Assembly (NCBI RefSeq): GCF_024213665.1
Contig: NZ_JANAVP010000004.1
Span: 186,001-250,000 of the forward strand
DNA: 64,000 bases
Source of the DNA: Streptomyces sp. A3M-1-3
Lineage (GTDB): Bacteria > Actinomycetota > Actinomycetes > Streptomycetales > Streptomycetaceae
Reading direction: 5' to 3'
Of this stretch, positions 47,289-58,211 are shown in pieces (within the stretch, counting starts at the first letter, position 1; every line of letters begins with the position of its first letter). The position numbers were made by a program, and so were the translations under genes. The notes below the pieces were generated by a model that saw nothing but the letters and a program-made list of their open reading frames with translations, searched no databases and had not been told where the DNA came from.

Positions 47289-47346
47289 CCTAGGGGGTGT
47301 CCGGCGGATCTTGGCCGGGGCCGAGATCCGCCGGACACCCCCTAGG
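47289..47346. repeat. Perfect 23-bp inverted repeat with CTAG ends
   Basis: Arms 47289-47311 and 47324-47346 are exact reverse complements (starting CCTAGGGGGTGTCCGGCGGA) with a 12-nt loop. CTAG, rare in such genomes, occurs in both ends. It could be a transcription terminator or a small non-autonomous (MITE-like) element; the arms resemble a sequence often seen dispersed in Streptomyces. Confidence 0.75.
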
Positions 47347-47385
47347 GCCGGAGTCCTCGGCCGAAGCGTCTGAGACGATGGAGGC

Positions 47386-47790
47386 GTGAAAGAGATTCCG
47401 CGCGGCACGCTTCAGGAGCAGACCTTCTACGAGCAGGTCGGCGGCGAGGAGACCTTCCGGCGCCTGGTACACCACTTCTACCAGGGAGTCGCGTCTGACC
47501 CGCTGCTCCGGCCCATGTACCCGGAGGAGGATCTGGGCCCGGCCGAGGAGCGGCTCGTCCTCTTCCTGATCCAGTACTGGGGCGGCCCCCGCACGTACAG
47601 CGACAACCGGGGCCACCCCCGCCTGCGTATGCGGCATGCGCCGTTCACCGTGGACAAGGCGGCGCACGACGCGTGGCTGAGGCACATGCGTGCGGCGGTC
47701 GACGAGCTGGGCCTGTCCGCGGACCACGAGCGGCAGCTGTGGGACTACCTCACCTACGCGGCCGCCTCGATGGTGAACGCCGACGGCTGA
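47386..47790 (+). CDS. glbO: Truncated haemoglobin (group II, GlbO type)
   Basis: A 134-residue 2/2 globin. FYEQVGGEETFRRLVHHFYQ carries the CD/B-helix start, LFLIQYWGGP the E-helix, and RHAPFTVDK the F-helix with the proximal His. Trp and Tyr positions fit group II. Such proteins bind oxygen and detoxify NO. GTG 47386 is the start. The perfect inverted repeat lies about 40 bp upstream. Confidence 0.92.
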   Translation: MKEIPRGTLQEQTFYEQVGGEETFRRLVHHFYQGVASDPLLRPMYPEEDLGPAEERLVLFLIQYWGGPRTYSDNRGHPRLRMRHAPFTVDKAAHDAWLRHMRAAVDELGLSADHERQLWDYLTYAAASMVNADG

Positions 47791-47818
47791 CGGGCCGCGA
47801 TGCTTCCTTCCGCGCCGC

Positions 47819-48547
47819 TCAGGCCGGAGTGACCGTCAGGGGGCCGAGGCCGGTCCGCCGACGGGTGGCGATGGAACCGTACGGCGTCCGCAGCCGTAGC
47901 CAGCTGCCCGCCGCCAGCAGGGCGACCGGCTCCGCGGCCGGGCCCGTGGCGGGCTGCTGAGGCACCGCGGTCCGTATCAGACGCAGGAAGCCCAGCGACT
48001 GCGCTGCGTGCACCGCGCGCAGCGGCAGTTCGGTGTCGCCGAGCGTCCGGGACCAGATCTCGCTGCCGATCCGGTCGCGCTCGGACCGGGTCCGGTGCTG
48101 CGGCGGCAGGGCCTCGTCCCGGGCCCGGAACTCGGCGACGGCCGCGCCCACGGCGGCCCGCATGGCGTCCAGTCCTGGCAGACCGGGCACCTGGCGCCAG
48201 CCGCTGCGCGGTGGCAGCACACCCGCCCACGGCGGACCGGTGACGGCGGTCGGCACCACCGCGGTGCCCGCCGGCTCGTCGAGGGACTCGAGCAGCTCAC
48301 CCGCGGAGACGGTGACGTCGAGGACTCCGGAGACGAGGAGGCCACTGGGGGCGGCGAGACGCGCCGTACGGATGGCCAGTACGTCGAACGACGGCGGCCG
48401 CCCGAAGACGGCCAGAGCGTCGCCGCCGGCCTGCAACCGCACCGCGGCGGCGCGGTCGTAGTGCACCAGACGGCCCAGGAAGGCGGCGAGGTCCGCCGCC
48501 TCCCCGGAGTCCGCGAAGTGGAGCAGCTGGGGCCGAGGTGCCGTCAT
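47819..48547 (-). CDS. Conserved hypothetical protein
   Basis: A 242-residue protein with no recognised motif or membrane span; it begins MTAPRPQLLHFADSGEAADLAAFLGRL and the central part reads PAGTAVVPTAVTGPPWAGVLPP. Its ATG overlaps the thioesterase stop (ATGA), so it belongs to the ettA-thioesterase operon. Homologues are common in Streptomyces next to these genes. Confidence 0.75.
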   Translation of the reverse strand: MTAPRPQLLHFADSGEAADLAAFLGRLVHYDRAAAVRLQAGGDALAVFGRPPSFDVLAIRTARLAAPSGLLVSGVLDVTVSAGELLESLDEPAGTAVVPTAVTGPPWAGVLPPRSGWRQVPGLPGLDAMRAAVGAAVAEFRARDEALPPQHRTRSERDRIGSEIWSRTLGDTELPLRAVHAAQSLGFLRLIRTAVPQQPATGPAAEPVALLAAGSWLRLRTPYGSIATRRRTGLGPLTVTPA

Positions 48548-48978
48548 GCGGCGACGGCCTCGTCCTGCCGGCCGTCGTCCAGGTACTCCTCGAGGAAGGC
48601 CTTCTCCTCGGGCGTGATGCGACGGGGCCGCGACTCGGCGAGGTTGAACGGGACGACGACCGTCGAGGCCCGCACATACACCGTGTCCTGGTCCTTGATC
48701 TCGTACGCGATCGTCAGCGACGCCGCGCCGATCTTCGTCACCCAGGACTCGACGGTCACCGGTTCGTGCCGGTGGACCAGCGGCCGCACGTAGTCGATCT
48801 CGTGCCGGGCCACGACGGACCCGCCGGTGAACGAGGCGCTGCCCTCCCCCGGCGCCAGCCGGAACATGAAGTCGATCCGCGCCTCTTCCAGGTACCGCAG
48901 GAAGACGACGTTGTTGACGTGCCCGAAGGCATCCATGTCCGACCAGCGCAGGGGGCAGGGGTAGATATGCCGGGTCAC
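48544..48978 (-). CDS. Acyl-CoA thioesterase (4HBT hot-dog family)
   Basis: A 144-residue hot-dog-fold protein. LRWSDMDAFGHVNNVVFLRYL carries the catalytic Asp and the DxxGHVNN signature of the YbgC/4-hydroxybenzoyl-CoA thioesterase group. It hydrolyses acyl-CoA thioesters; the preferred acyl group is unknown. The GTG start lies one base after the ettA stop, indicating coupled translation. Confidence 0.93.
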   Translation of the reverse strand: MTRHIYPCPLRWSDMDAFGHVNNVVFLRYLEEARIDFMFRLAPGEGSASFTGGSVVARHEIDYVRPLVHRHEPVTVESWVTKIGAASLTIAYEIKDQDTVYVRASTVVVPFNLAESRPRRITPEEKAFLEEYLDDGRQDEAVAA

Positions 48979-48979
48979 A

Positions 48980-50644
<1,665 letters not shown>

Positions 50645-50760
50645 GAGAAACCGTCCGGCAGGTCGAGAAGGGCCAATGTGCGGCTCCGCCGCGTGAGGGC
50701 AGATACACCCCATCTTGCCTGACGTCCACCCCCGCGTGGAAACGGGCTCCTCCCCGGCCC

Positions 50761-50793
50761 GGGCCCGGCCGTACGGGACGACCGCCCGGGCCC
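50761..50793 (-). terminator. Hairpin after the TQXA surface protein gene
   Basis: GGGCCCGG (50761-50768) pairs with CCGGGCCC (50786-50793), with an inner CCGTACGG palindrome, just downstream of the leftward gene. Confidence 0.5.
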
Positions 50794-50807
50794 CTGTCCT
50801 CCTCTGG

Positions 50808-52226
50808 CTACTCGTCGGTACCGGTCGGCTTCTTCTTGCGGAACAGGAAGACCGCGACGCCGCCGACCAGCACCAGGATCAGTGCGATGCCCGCGATCAC
50901 CGGGGTGGCCTCGGAGCTGCCGGTTTCGGCGAGATCGAGGCCGTCGTCGTCGGCGACGCCGCCGGCCGGGCTCGGCAGGGAGGACGGCTGCTCGGGCGCG
51001 CCGACGGTGCTGCCGGCGGTCTTGCAGTCGAGGACACCTTTGAACTGCTTCGTGAAGCCGCCGGGACCCGTGAGGGTGAAGTCGTACGTCTGGTCTTCGC
51101 GCACCGGGAGGGTGACGGTCTGCGACTGTCCGGCCGCGATCGTGTGCTTGAAGCCCTTCAGCTCGAAGGTGAACGCCTCGTCGCCCTCATTGGCGGCCGT
51201 GATGTCCACGCCGTCCTTGGCGCAGTTCTTCCTGGCCGAGAGGGCCGGTATCGGTCCCTTCTTCGCCCAATTCGCCGTGGCCGTGGCGGAGACCGTCGAC
51301 TCGCTGGAGCCGGCCAGGATCTGGGTCTGGCTCCTGGACTCGCCTGCGAAGGCCCGGCCGACCGGGACCTTGGTGGTGGCCTGCACGCTCAGTGAGGTCG
51401 AGCCGTCCGGGGTGCCCGCGGGGACGTCGAGGAACAGCTGCGCGCCGTCGGCCGCGGCGGTGACCGGCTTGCCGTCCTTTCCGACGATCCTGACGCCGGG
51501 GTGGGCGAGATCGGTGGCAGCGGCCACGGTCACGTACTGAGCGTCGGTACGGACGGTGACCGGGCCCAGCATTTCGCCCGCCTTCCCGGATACCGCACTG
51601 GTGTCCAGGGTCAGCGAGGCCTTGGGCTCCGCGAGGTTCTTCGCCTTCCTCTGGAGGTAGTCGGCGAGCTTCTCGGCCTGCGGGTCGAGCGCCTCCACCT
51701 CCGCGCCGTCCGAGAAGCGCCAGATCGCGACCTGCGTGCCGGCCGCTGCGGTCTCCCTGCTGAGTACGGTGGCACCGGCGGCCCTGGCCAGCCCGGCGAG
51801 GTCGTTCACCTGCGGGTAGGAGTGCTGAAGGATCCAGCGGATCCGGCCGGCATCGGGATTGCTGCCCAGCGAGGTGCCGTTCCAGGGCGTCTCGACGTAC
51901 TTCGCTTCCTTCTGCGTCGGGTTGTGGATGTCGACGCAGTAGGTCTGGAGCGTGCCTCCGTCGTCGACCCTCATCTCGAAGAGCCCGGCTGGTATCTGCC
52001 GCTGCGTACCGTCCATGGTCACGACGGCGCGGTCGAAGGCCTTCAGACCGTCCAGGGTGGCGCTGGCGCCCCCCTGGTGCTGCGGCGCTTCATCGGCTGC
52101 CGCCGCACCGGCGGCGGCAATCGTCCCGGACGCGAGGAGTCCGGATACCAGGAGTGCCGCGGCAACGCGGGCGGGACCTCGCCCCCGTCCTGAGAACGAA
52201 ACGAACGCAGAGAACGCAGAAAACAC
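50808..52226 (-). CDS. TQXA thioester-domain surface protein with LAETG sorting signal
   Basis: A 472-residue exported protein. After the signal peptide (ARVAAALLVSGLLASG...ADE) comes a thioester domain in which Cys97 (TYCVDIHN) and Gln165 (GTQVAIWRF) are placed to form an internal Cys-Gln thioester, able to bond covalently to a surface amine. Beta-rich stalk modules follow. The C-terminus has LAETG, a membrane span (PVIAGIALILVLVGGVAVFLF) and RKKK, a class E sortase substrate as usual in Streptomyces. GTG 52226 follows GGAGGGGAATTCT and gives a sensible signal peptide. Likely an adhesin of the hyphal surface. Confidence 0.9.
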   Translation of the reverse strand: MFSAFSAFVSFSGRGRGPARVAAALLVSGLLASGTIAAAGAAAADEAPQHQGGASATLDGLKAFDRAVVTMDGTQRQIPAGLFEMRVDDGGTLQTYCVDIHNPTQKEAKYVETPWNGTSLGSNPDAGRIRWILQHSYPQVNDLAGLARAAGATVLSRETAAAGTQVAIWRFSDGAEVEALDPQAEKLADYLQRKAKNLAEPKASLTLDTSAVSGKAGEMLGPVTVRTDAQYVTVAAATDLAHPGVRIVGKDGKPVTAAADGAQLFLDVPAGTPDGSTSLSVQATTKVPVGRAFAGESRSQTQILAGSSESTVSATATANWAKKGPIPALSARKNCAKDGVDITAANEGDEAFTFELKGFKHTIAAGQSQTVTLPVREDQTYDFTLTGPGGFTKQFKGVLDCKTAGSTVGAPEQPSSLPSPAGGVADDDGLDLAETGSSEATPVIAGIALILVLVGGVAVFLFRKKKPTGTDE

Positions 52227-52362
52227 AGAATTCCCCTCCGGGCGAGAAGCGTTCGCGCTGGTGCGCGTGTGGGGGGAGCCGCCTCGCCTGAGACTCAAGT
52301 GCCCCGTGAGTACCACGGAATCCTAGAGAGGGAGCTGAACAGGCTCCCCGGTCATGCGCTCC

Positions 52363-52391
52363 CATAACCATTCCGAATCGGAATCGTTATG
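52363..52391. promoter_or_regulatory. 29-bp near-perfect palindrome upstream of the surface protein gene
   Basis: CATAAC-C-ATTCCGA-A-TCGGAAT-C-GTTATG spans 52363-52391; the only non-pairing positions are the two C and the centre. It lies 137 bp upstream of the surface protein start and after the ssbB stop. Being AT-richer than its surroundings and symmetrical, it looks like an operator more than a terminator. Confidence 0.55.
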
Positions 52392-52484
52392 GCGTCCGCC
52401 CTCTCCACCCTGACACTGTCGACAAATCGCCGTGCGCCGGGTCCGAGCCGGCTTCGCCCGGGCTCTGCCCGCCGCCCCGAACAT

Positions 52485-52889
52485 CTATATCACCGGGGCC
52501 TTCTGAGGTTCAGTCAGGGATGGCTCCCCCTTGACCACCCGCCGGAACGCCGACGTACCGCGCGTCAGGTCGTGCCCCACCGCCAGTGCCTCGATGTCGG
52601 CCGAGAACCACCGCTTCCCGTCCCCGTGCTCCTCGTCGCGCACCTTCAACCGACCGTGTACGACCAGTGGTTCACCCACGGACACCGACCCGGCCAGATT
52701 CGCCGCGAGCATGCGCCGGGCCCACACCGTGTAGAAGCTGGTGGCTCCGTCCGTCCACACGTCCTTCCCCCGGTCCCAGCGCCGCGCGGTCACCGCGAGC
52801 CGGAAGCGCGCCACCGTACCCGTCGCCGCCTCCTTGTACTCGACCCGCGTGGCGACATTGCCCACCAACGTGACCATCGTGTCATTCAT
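52485..52889 (-). CDS. ssbB: Single-stranded DNA-binding protein SsbB-like
   Basis: A 134-residue OB-fold protein: MNDTMVTLVGNVATRVEYKE, RFRLAVTARRWDRGKDVW, YTVWARRMLAANLAGSVSVG and VVHGRLKVRDEE are the conserved SSB strands. It lacks the long acidic C-terminal tail of the essential SsbA, matching the shorter SsbB that Streptomyces uses in sporulation-linked chromosome segregation. ATG 52889 with GGGGAGGGG upstream. Two dynamin-like genes of the sporulation septum follow upstream. Confidence 0.9.
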   Translation of the reverse strand: MNDTMVTLVGNVATRVEYKEAATGTVARFRLAVTARRWDRGKDVWTDGATSFYTVWARRMLAANLAGSVSVGEPLVVHGRLKVRDEEHGDGKRWFSADIEALAVGHDLTRGTSAFRRVVKGEPSLTEPQKAPVI

Positions 52890-52989
52890 GTGCGGTCCCC
52901 TCCCCGTCCCCGTCTCTGCTGCCCCTGCGGCCCTTCCCGTCTGCCCCCCATAGTGCGCCGACCGGCCAGAACTCGCTCCGGGCTGTGGA

Positions 52990-54786
52990 CTACTGACCGG
53001 TTGTGGACAACCCGGCCACCGTCACGTACTGCTGCCGCACCTCCTGGTAGCGCAGCAACTCCGCCGCCACCGGCTCCAGCACGCGCGCACGCCCACACCC
53101 GGCCGCCGCCTGCCGCAACCGCCGTTCGGCGTCCTGCCCGTACCGCCGGGCCGGCCCACGGGCCGCCATCGAGCACGTCCACTCCACCAGCGGGCCGCCC
53201 ACGATCCCGGCCAGCATCAGCAGCACAGGCGGCAGCAGGCCCGGCTCGAACACGCCGATGATCTGTCCCAGCAGCCACAGCCCGCCGTAGATCTGCAGCA
53301 GCGTCATCGAGGCCTGGGCGAGCACCGCCGCCGGCCACCAGGCGGGCCGCGGCGGCCGGCCGCGTGGCACGCCGGCCGTCACCGACAGCTCGTCCAGCGT
53401 CTCCGGCAGCCCCTCCGCCCCCCGTACCGCCGCCTCGCGCACCGCCTGCGCCCACGGGGTGGGCAGCCCGGTGGCCGCGTCGTCCGCGACCGTACGCACG
53501 GCCTGCTCCACCCGCTGGCGCGCGGTGATCCCCTCCTCGGCGGGGGCGGACGGGATCAGCGAACGCGCCACGGCGCGCGGGGAGCGCTGCGTCTCGTACC
53601 ACCGCCACAGCCGCAGCCACGGCGTACCGCACGCCCGCCCCGCGTTCCGCCGCCAGGCGCGCTCCGCCGCCTGCCCGGCGGCCAGCGCGCCCACCGCCTC
53701 CGCGAGGTGGTTCTCGAACTCCTCGCGCGCCACCGCACCGATTTCCGGCCGCCCGTCGGCCATGTACACCGGACGCAGCCGCCAGGCCGCCCCGTCCACA
53801 TCGGCGGAGAGCCGCCGTGTCGCGGCGCCCCGTTCCTGGGTGAACTGGCCGAGCAGTTCCCGCAGTTCCCCGACGCCCTCACCGGTGAGCGCGGAGAGCG
53901 CCAGTACGGTCGCCCCCGGCTCGCCGTGTTCGCCGAGCGCCATACCGTCCTCGTCGAGCAGCCTGCGCAGATCGTCCAGTACCTGGTCCGCGGCTTCGCC
54001 GGGCAGCCGGTCCACCTGGTTCAGTACGACGAAAGTGACCTCGGCGTGCCCGGCCAGCGGCCGCAGATAACGCTCATGCAGTACGGCGTCGGCGTACTTC
54101 TCCGGATCGACGACCCAGATCACCGCGTCCACCAGGGCCAGCACCCGCTCGACATGCTCGCGGTGGGCGACCATGGCCGAGTCGTGGTCGGGCAGATCGA
54201 CCAGGACGAGCCCGCGCATCGCCTCGTCCCCCTCGCCGCCGTGCATCGGCCTGCGGCGCAGCCGGCCCGGGATGCTGAGCCGGTCGAGCAGTCCGGCGGC
54301 GCCGTCGGTCCAGCTGCAGGCGATGGGCGCGGCGGTGGTGGGCCTGCGCAGCCCGGTCTCCGAGATCTGCACTCCGGCCAGGGCGTTGAAGAGGGTCGAC
54401 TTACCGCTCCCGGTCGCCCCGGCGATGGCGACGACGGTGTGCTGCGGGGAGAGTCCGCGCCGGGCGGCGGCCTCGTCGAGCACCCGCCCCGCCTCGATGA
54501 GGGTCTTGCCGTCGAGGCGGGTCTGGGAGAGCCCGATCAGCTCCCGCAGGGCGTCCAGCCGTACGCGCAGGGGCCCGCCCGACGCCACCGCGAAGTGGTG
54601 CGTGGCCTCCTCGCGCGCGCTGCTCCCGTCCAGCCCGAGATCGACGAGCAGGCGGCCGTCCTCGTCGATCTCCGAGTCCGCATCCGCGTCCCCGTCCGCA
54701 TCCGGCACGCGCCGGGCGATCAGTCCGTCGTCCCAGCGTGTCTCGTTGTGTTCGGGCTGGTCGGTCACGGCAGTCACCGCGGTCAC
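52990..54786 (-). CDS. Dynamin-like GTPase with two membrane spans, DynB-like
   Basis: A 598-residue GTPase. The P-loop is [15 protein letters not shown], with [11 protein letters not shown] as G3 and [10 protein letters not shown] as G4. Near the C-terminus two adjacent membrane spans ([20 protein letters not shown] and [20 protein letters not shown]) anchor it. In Streptomyces such a pair of adjacent genes (DynA, DynB) stabilises FtsZ rings during sporulation septation. GTG 54786 overlaps the upstream stop (GTGA); GTG 54777 is an alternative with a better-spaced AAGGAG. Confidence 0.85.
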   Translation of the reverse strand: MTAVTAVTDQPEHNETRWDDGLIARRVPDADGDADADSEIDEDGRLLVDLGLDGSSAREEATHHFAVASGGPLRVRLDALRELIGLSQTRLDGKTLIEAGRVLDEAAARRGLSPQHTVVAIAGATGSGKSTLFNALAGVQISETGLRRPTTAAPIACSWTDGAAGLLDRLSIPGRLRRRPMHGGEGDEAMRGLVLVDLPDHDSAMVAHREHVERVLALVDAVIWVVDPEKYADAVLHERYLRPLAGHAEVTFVVLNQVDRLPGEAADQVLDDLRRLLDEDGMALGEHGEPGATVLALSALTGEGVGELRELLGQFTQERGAATRRLSADVDGAAWRLRPVYMADGRPEIGAVAREEFENHLAEAVGALAAGQAAERAWRRNAGRACGTPWLRLWRWYETQRSPRAVARSLIPSAPAEEGITARQRVEQAVRTVADDAATGLPTPWAQAVREAAVRGAEGLPETLDELSVTAGVPRGRPPRPAWWPAAVLAQASMTLLQIYGGLWLLGQIIGVFEPGLLPPVLLMLAGIVGGPLVEWTCSMAARGPARRYGQDAERRLRQAAAGCGRARVLEPVAAELLRYQEVRQQYVTVAGLSTTGQ

Positions 54787-56348
54787 CTCTCCTTCTGCAG
54801 TACGGACAGTGCGGCGATCAGCTCGGCCTGCGGCTCCGGTGTCACTTCCAGTGCGTCGAGCGGCGCGAGCCGGCGGTCCCGCTCGGCGCGCAGCGCCTGG
54901 TCCAGGTGCGTGGTGAGCAGCTCGCCGCCGCGGTCGCGCAGCCGCAGCGCTCCCTGGGCGCCGATCCGCTCGGCCAGCCGCTCCCCGGCGGTACGGGCCC
55001 GCCGGCCGCCGAGCAGGGCCGCCGCGAGGAGCGCCGCGACGGCCTCGGAATCCGGCGCGGCCGAGCGCTCCATCAGCCGTACCTCCTCCTCGGCCAGCTC
55101 CTCCAGCACCCGCCGCCAGCGCCGTACGGTCATGCCGATACGTTCTCCCGCCTCCCGGTCCGGGCCGTCCCGCCGCACCCCGTCCGCCGCGGGCTCCCGG
55201 CGCCAGGCCTCGGCGATGCGCTCGTCGGCACCGGCCACAGCGCACTGCAGGAGGGCGGTAAGGCTCTCCACCAGGGAGTCGAGAAGCTCACCGGCCGTGC
55301 TGTCCAGCGGGAATCCGCGCCACCGCGTGAGCGCGTCCCCGGCGAGCACGGCGCCCGCCTTCAGCCGCCCGAGCACCCGCCGGCCCTCGCGCTGGTACGC
55401 CTCGTCGACGGCCCCCGTCAGCCGTACCGCGGCGGCGTGCTGAGCGGCCACCGCGGAGGCGAGCCCGGGCATCCGGGCGTTCAGCGAGGCGATGACCCCG
55501 GCCGCGGTACGTCCCACCGCCTGCTGCCGGGCCGCCGGATCCTGCGCGCGGTGCGCGAGCCAGGCGGCGAGCGGCGCGACGGCGGTACCGGGCAGCAGCC
55601 CGCCGCCGCCCGTCGATTCGGGCAGCTCGGGGATGGTGAAGCGGGGGACGTCCCCGAGCCCCGCCCTGGTCAGCAGCGCGCCGTACTGCCGCGACACCTC
55701 GTTGATCACCTGATGCGGCACCCGGTCCAGCACGGTGACCAGCGTGGCGTTGTACTCCTTGGCCGTACGCAGCAGATGCCAGGGGACGGCGTCCGCGTAC
55801 CGGGAGGCGGTCGTCACCATGACCCACACGTCGGCGGCGCAGATCAACTCGGCGGCCAGTGTGCGGTTCTCGACGACGAGCGAATCGATGTCGGGCGCGT
55901 CGAGCAGCGCGAGCCCGCGCGGCAGGCTGCCCACGGTCTCGACCCGCAGCTCCCGCCCGGTGCCGCGTTCCTCCTGGTGAGGCCGCCATACGCGGGTCAG
56001 CTGCGGAAGTACGCGCATATCGGCGAACCAGTGGCGATCCTCGGGATGGCACACCAGCACCGGCGTACGGGTAGTGGGGCGCAGCACCCCGGCCTCACTG
56101 ACCTGCCGTCCGACGAGGGAGTTGACCAGCGTGGACTTCCCGGCTCCGGTGGACCCGCCGACCACGGCGAGCATCGGAGCTTCGGGTGCCGTCAGGCGGG
56201 GCACCAAGTAGTCATCGAGCTGCGCGAGCAGCTCGGCCCGGGCCTGCCGTGCTCGTGGCGCCCCCGGAAGGGGGAGCGGAAGACGCACGGCAGCGACTCG
56301 GTCGCGCAGGGCGGAGAGTGCTTCAAGCAGCTGAGGCCGTACATCCAT
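54783..56348 (-). CDS. Dynamin-like GTPase, DynA-like
   Basis: A 521-residue GTPase without obvious membrane spans. The P-loop is [18 protein letters not shown]3 [10 protein letters not shown] and G4 region VTVLDRVP; the rest is helical, as in dynamin-like stalks. It is the first gene of the two-gene operon and overlaps the second by four bases. Likely a partner of the membrane-anchored DynB-like protein in sporulation septation. ATG 56348 is used; upstream in-frame codons lack support. Confidence 0.85.
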   Translation of the reverse strand: MDVRPQLLEALSALRDRVAAVRLPLPLPGAPRARQARAELLAQLDDYLVPRLTAPEAPMLAVVGGSTGAGKSTLVNSLVGRQVSEAGVLRPTTRTPVLVCHPEDRHWFADMRVLPQLTRVWRPHQEERGTGRELRVETVGSLPRGLALLDAPDIDSLVVENRTLAAELICAADVWVMVTTASRYADAVPWHLLRTAKEYNATLVTVLDRVPHQVINEVSRQYGALLTRAGLGDVPRFTIPELPESTGGGGLLPGTAVAPLAAWLAHRAQDPAARQQAVGRTAAGVIASLNARMPGLASAVAAQHAAAVRLTGAVDEAYQREGRRVLGRLKAGAVLAGDALTRWRGFPLDSTAGELLDSLVESLTALLQCAVAGADERIAEAWRREPAADGVRRDGPDREAGERIGMTVRRWRRVLEELAEEEVRLMERSAAPDSEAVAALLAAALLGGRRARTAGERLAERIGAQGALRLRDRGGELLTTHLDQALRAERDRRLAPLDALEVTPEPQAELIAALSVLQKER

Positions 56349-56668
56349 GGTCACCACATGCGAAGAATGCCCAACTTTGGCGTCTTTTTGAAGCGTATGG
56401 AGACCCCTGCGCGCCGATCGGGCGCCAGGGACAGAAGGGACGACTGGGGCGCAGGCATAACGAGTGCACAACACCCGGGGCGTGGGACGCCAAAAGCGCT
56501 GCAGGATTCGTACCTGCCTGCGATTATCGGGACCGCTTCACCGAACCTCCACATCGTGCCACGCGGGTGAAGCAGCCGGGGCAAGGCAACCGGAGCCCTA
56601 TCCTTGACCCGGCAAGGTCACGGTCCCACCCCCACTCCGGGGCTCCAGGTCACCACGGCCACCTTCCG
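56349..56668. other. Intergenic region before tRNA-Arg
   Basis: No convincing gene in these 320 bases. Promoters of the leftward dynamin operon and of the tRNA should lie here. A T-arm-like stretch near 56505-56525 was considered and rejected as a tRNA. Confidence 0.5.
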
Positions 56669-56741
56669 GCCCCCGTAGCTCAGTGGATAGAGCAGGCGCC
56701 TTCTAAGCGCTTGGCCGCAGGTTCGAGTCCTGCCGGGGGCA
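56669..56741 (+). tRNA. tRNA-Arg (UCU anticodon)
   Basis: A complete cloverleaf of 73 nt: acceptor GCCCCCG/CGGGGGC, D stem GCTC/GAGC, anticodon stem GGCGC/GCGCT with one wobble around loop CTTCTAA (anticodon TCT), T arm GCAGG-TTCGAGT-CCTGC, discriminator A. CCA is not encoded. The tyrosine integrase 114 bp downstream shows that this gene is the attachment site of an integrated element, and the 3' part of the tRNA is preserved as attL. Confidence 0.95.
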
Positions 56742-56824
56742 CACACATAGCCTCACCTGCGAAAACGCCGGTGAGACTCTTTCTTGGCCGGATGCACATC
56801 GCTAATGCACCAAGCGCCTTGACT

Positions 56825-56840
56825 GTCCACGATAGTGGAC
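56825..56840. promoter_or_regulatory. Operator copy 1 (integrase promoter)
   Basis: GTCCAC-GATA-GTGGAC, a perfect 6-4-6 palindrome, directly after a -35-like TTGACT (56819-56824) and 14 bp before the integrase start. Binding here would shut off the integrase. Confidence 0.75.
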
Positions 56841-56854
56841 GCCATGGTGGCCCC

Positions 56855-57820
56855 ATGGCAACCGAGCGGTACAACATCGCCCCCATGTCCGCCTCCTGGA
56901 TTCGCTCCCTGCGATCACGGAACCTGTCGGACAACACGATCCGCATCTACTCGCAGGCCGCGCGATCCTTCGCCGAGTTCCTCCTCGACGAAGAGAACGG
57001 CTACCGACCGCCCACCGACGGCAACGAGGGCCGCCCGGCGCCGACCGAACTCGACGAGATCCACCGCGAGCACGTCGAGGCGTACATCACCGCCACCACG
57101 AAGCGGACCTCGGCGAGCAACTCGCACCAGCACTTCCGCTCACTGAAGACCATGTTCAACTGGATGGTCGACGAGGAAGAGTTGGACCGGTCCCCCATGC
57201 GGACCATGAAGCCGCCGACGCTCCCCGAGGTCGAGGTCCCCGTGATCGGCGAGGCGGATCTCGCGAAGCTCTTCAAGGCGTGCGCGGGCAAGACGTACGC
57301 GGCCCGGCGCGACACAGCACTCCTGATGCTCTTCCTCGACACCGGTGTTCGACTGTCCGAGCTGACCGACCGGAGGGTCGCCGATCTCGACCTGGACCTG
57401 ATGGTGCTCCAGGTGGTCGGCAAGATGAACAAGGTCCGCAGCGTGCCCTTCGGCCGGGCGTGCGCGACCGCCCTGGACAGGTACCTCCGCGCGGCCGCAA
57501 AGCACAAGGGCAAGCCGCTGGAGGATGACATGTGGCTGTGGTGGGGGGACCGCAACAAGATGCAGCGGCTGACCATCTGGGGCGTGGGAACCATGCTCAA
57601 GCGGCGCTGCGCAGACGCAGGGATCGGAGCCCTCCACCCGCACCAGTTCCGGCACACGTTCGCGCACCTGTGGAAGACCGGCGGCGGGAACGAAGACGAT
57701 CTCATGCGGATCACGGGGTGGAAGTCCCGGCAGATGCTCTCGCGGTACGCGGCGTCGGCCGGCGCGGAGCGGGCCCGGGCCGCGCACAAGAGGCTGAGCC
57801 CCGGCGACCGGCTGAAGTAG
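56855..57820 (+). CDS. int: Tyrosine-family site-specific integrase
   Basis: A 321-residue tyrosine recombinase. The N-terminal SAM-like core-binding domain ([21 protein letters not shown]) is followed by the catalytic domain: Arg in [24 protein letters not shown] with the HxxR pair, the Trp in GWKSR, and the nucleophile Tyr in MLSRYAAS. It integrates the element into the tRNA-Arg gene. ATG 56855 matches the natural start; there is no strong ribosome site, and the operator overlaps the leader. No excisionase was recognised beside it. Confidence 0.93.
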   Translation: MATERYNIAPMSASWIRSLRSRNLSDNTIRIYSQAARSFAEFLLDEENGYRPPTDGNEGRPAPTELDEIHREHVEAYITATTKRTSASNSHQHFRSLKTMFNWMVDEEELDRSPMRTMKPPTLPEVEVPVIGEADLAKLFKACAGKTYAARRDTALLMLFLDTGVRLSELTDRRVADLDLDLMVLQVVGKMNKVRSVPFGRACATALDRYLRAAAKHKGKPLEDDMWLWWGDRNKMQRLTIWGVGTMLKRRCADAGIGALHPHQFRHTFAHLWKTGGGNEDDLMRITGWKSRQMLSRYAASAGAERARAAHKRLSPGDRLK

Positions 57821-57837
57821 CCGGCCGCCGTTGGGGG

Positions 57838-58026
57838 TCAGCGTCCTGGGCGGATGAGTTCGAGTTGGCCGACGAGCCGCGGTACGCGCACGCAGAGGAG
57901 TGCGAGTGCAGCGGCCTCGCCGATCTGCTCGGGGTCGTAGGCCATACGGACACGGTCGCCGTAGTCCCGGTACATCACTGGAATGCCGCTGTCGAGCGAA
58001 GCACGCTCCATCTGGACATCCGTCAC
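57838..58026 (-). CDS. Small phage hypothetical protein
   Basis: A 62-residue protein (MTDVQMERASLDSGIPVMYR at the start, later GEAAALALLCVRVPRLVGQL) ending close to the integrase stop on the other strand. GTG 58026 has AGGGGG just upstream. No known domain; a role in control or excision is possible by position only. Confidence 0.6.
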   Translation of the reverse strand: MTDVQMERASLDSGIPVMYRDYGDRVRMAYDPEQIGEAAALALLCVRVPRLVGQLELIRPGR

Positions 58027-58171
58027 ATGACCCCCTATCCAGCAGGCTCCGGCCATGCCGGATCGCACACGCTTTCGAACCGCGCGAGGTCAAGTAACCA
58101 TACGACTACAGCAGTCCTTGGTGCAGGTGGTGTGAATGAATATGCCAAGGTTCTTGCGTATCGTGACCGTA

Positions 58172-58202
58172 CAGAAACAAACCGTTGCTGAGCGGCAACG
58201 GT
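58172..58202 (-). terminator. Intrinsic terminator of the repressor-like gene
   Basis: On the minus strand ACCGTTGC and GCAACGGT pair over a 6-nt loop (58181-58202) and are followed by TTTGTTT, a rare true U-tract in this genome. Confidence 0.8.
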
Positions 58203-58211
58203 GGGGCCGCG

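Noticed and set aside
56490..56550. T-arm-like GCAGGATTCGTACCTGC stretch suggesting a minus-strand tRNA or tRNA remnant
   Set aside because: No matching acceptor or anticodon arm could be laid out within 75 nt; at most an old attachment-site remnant.
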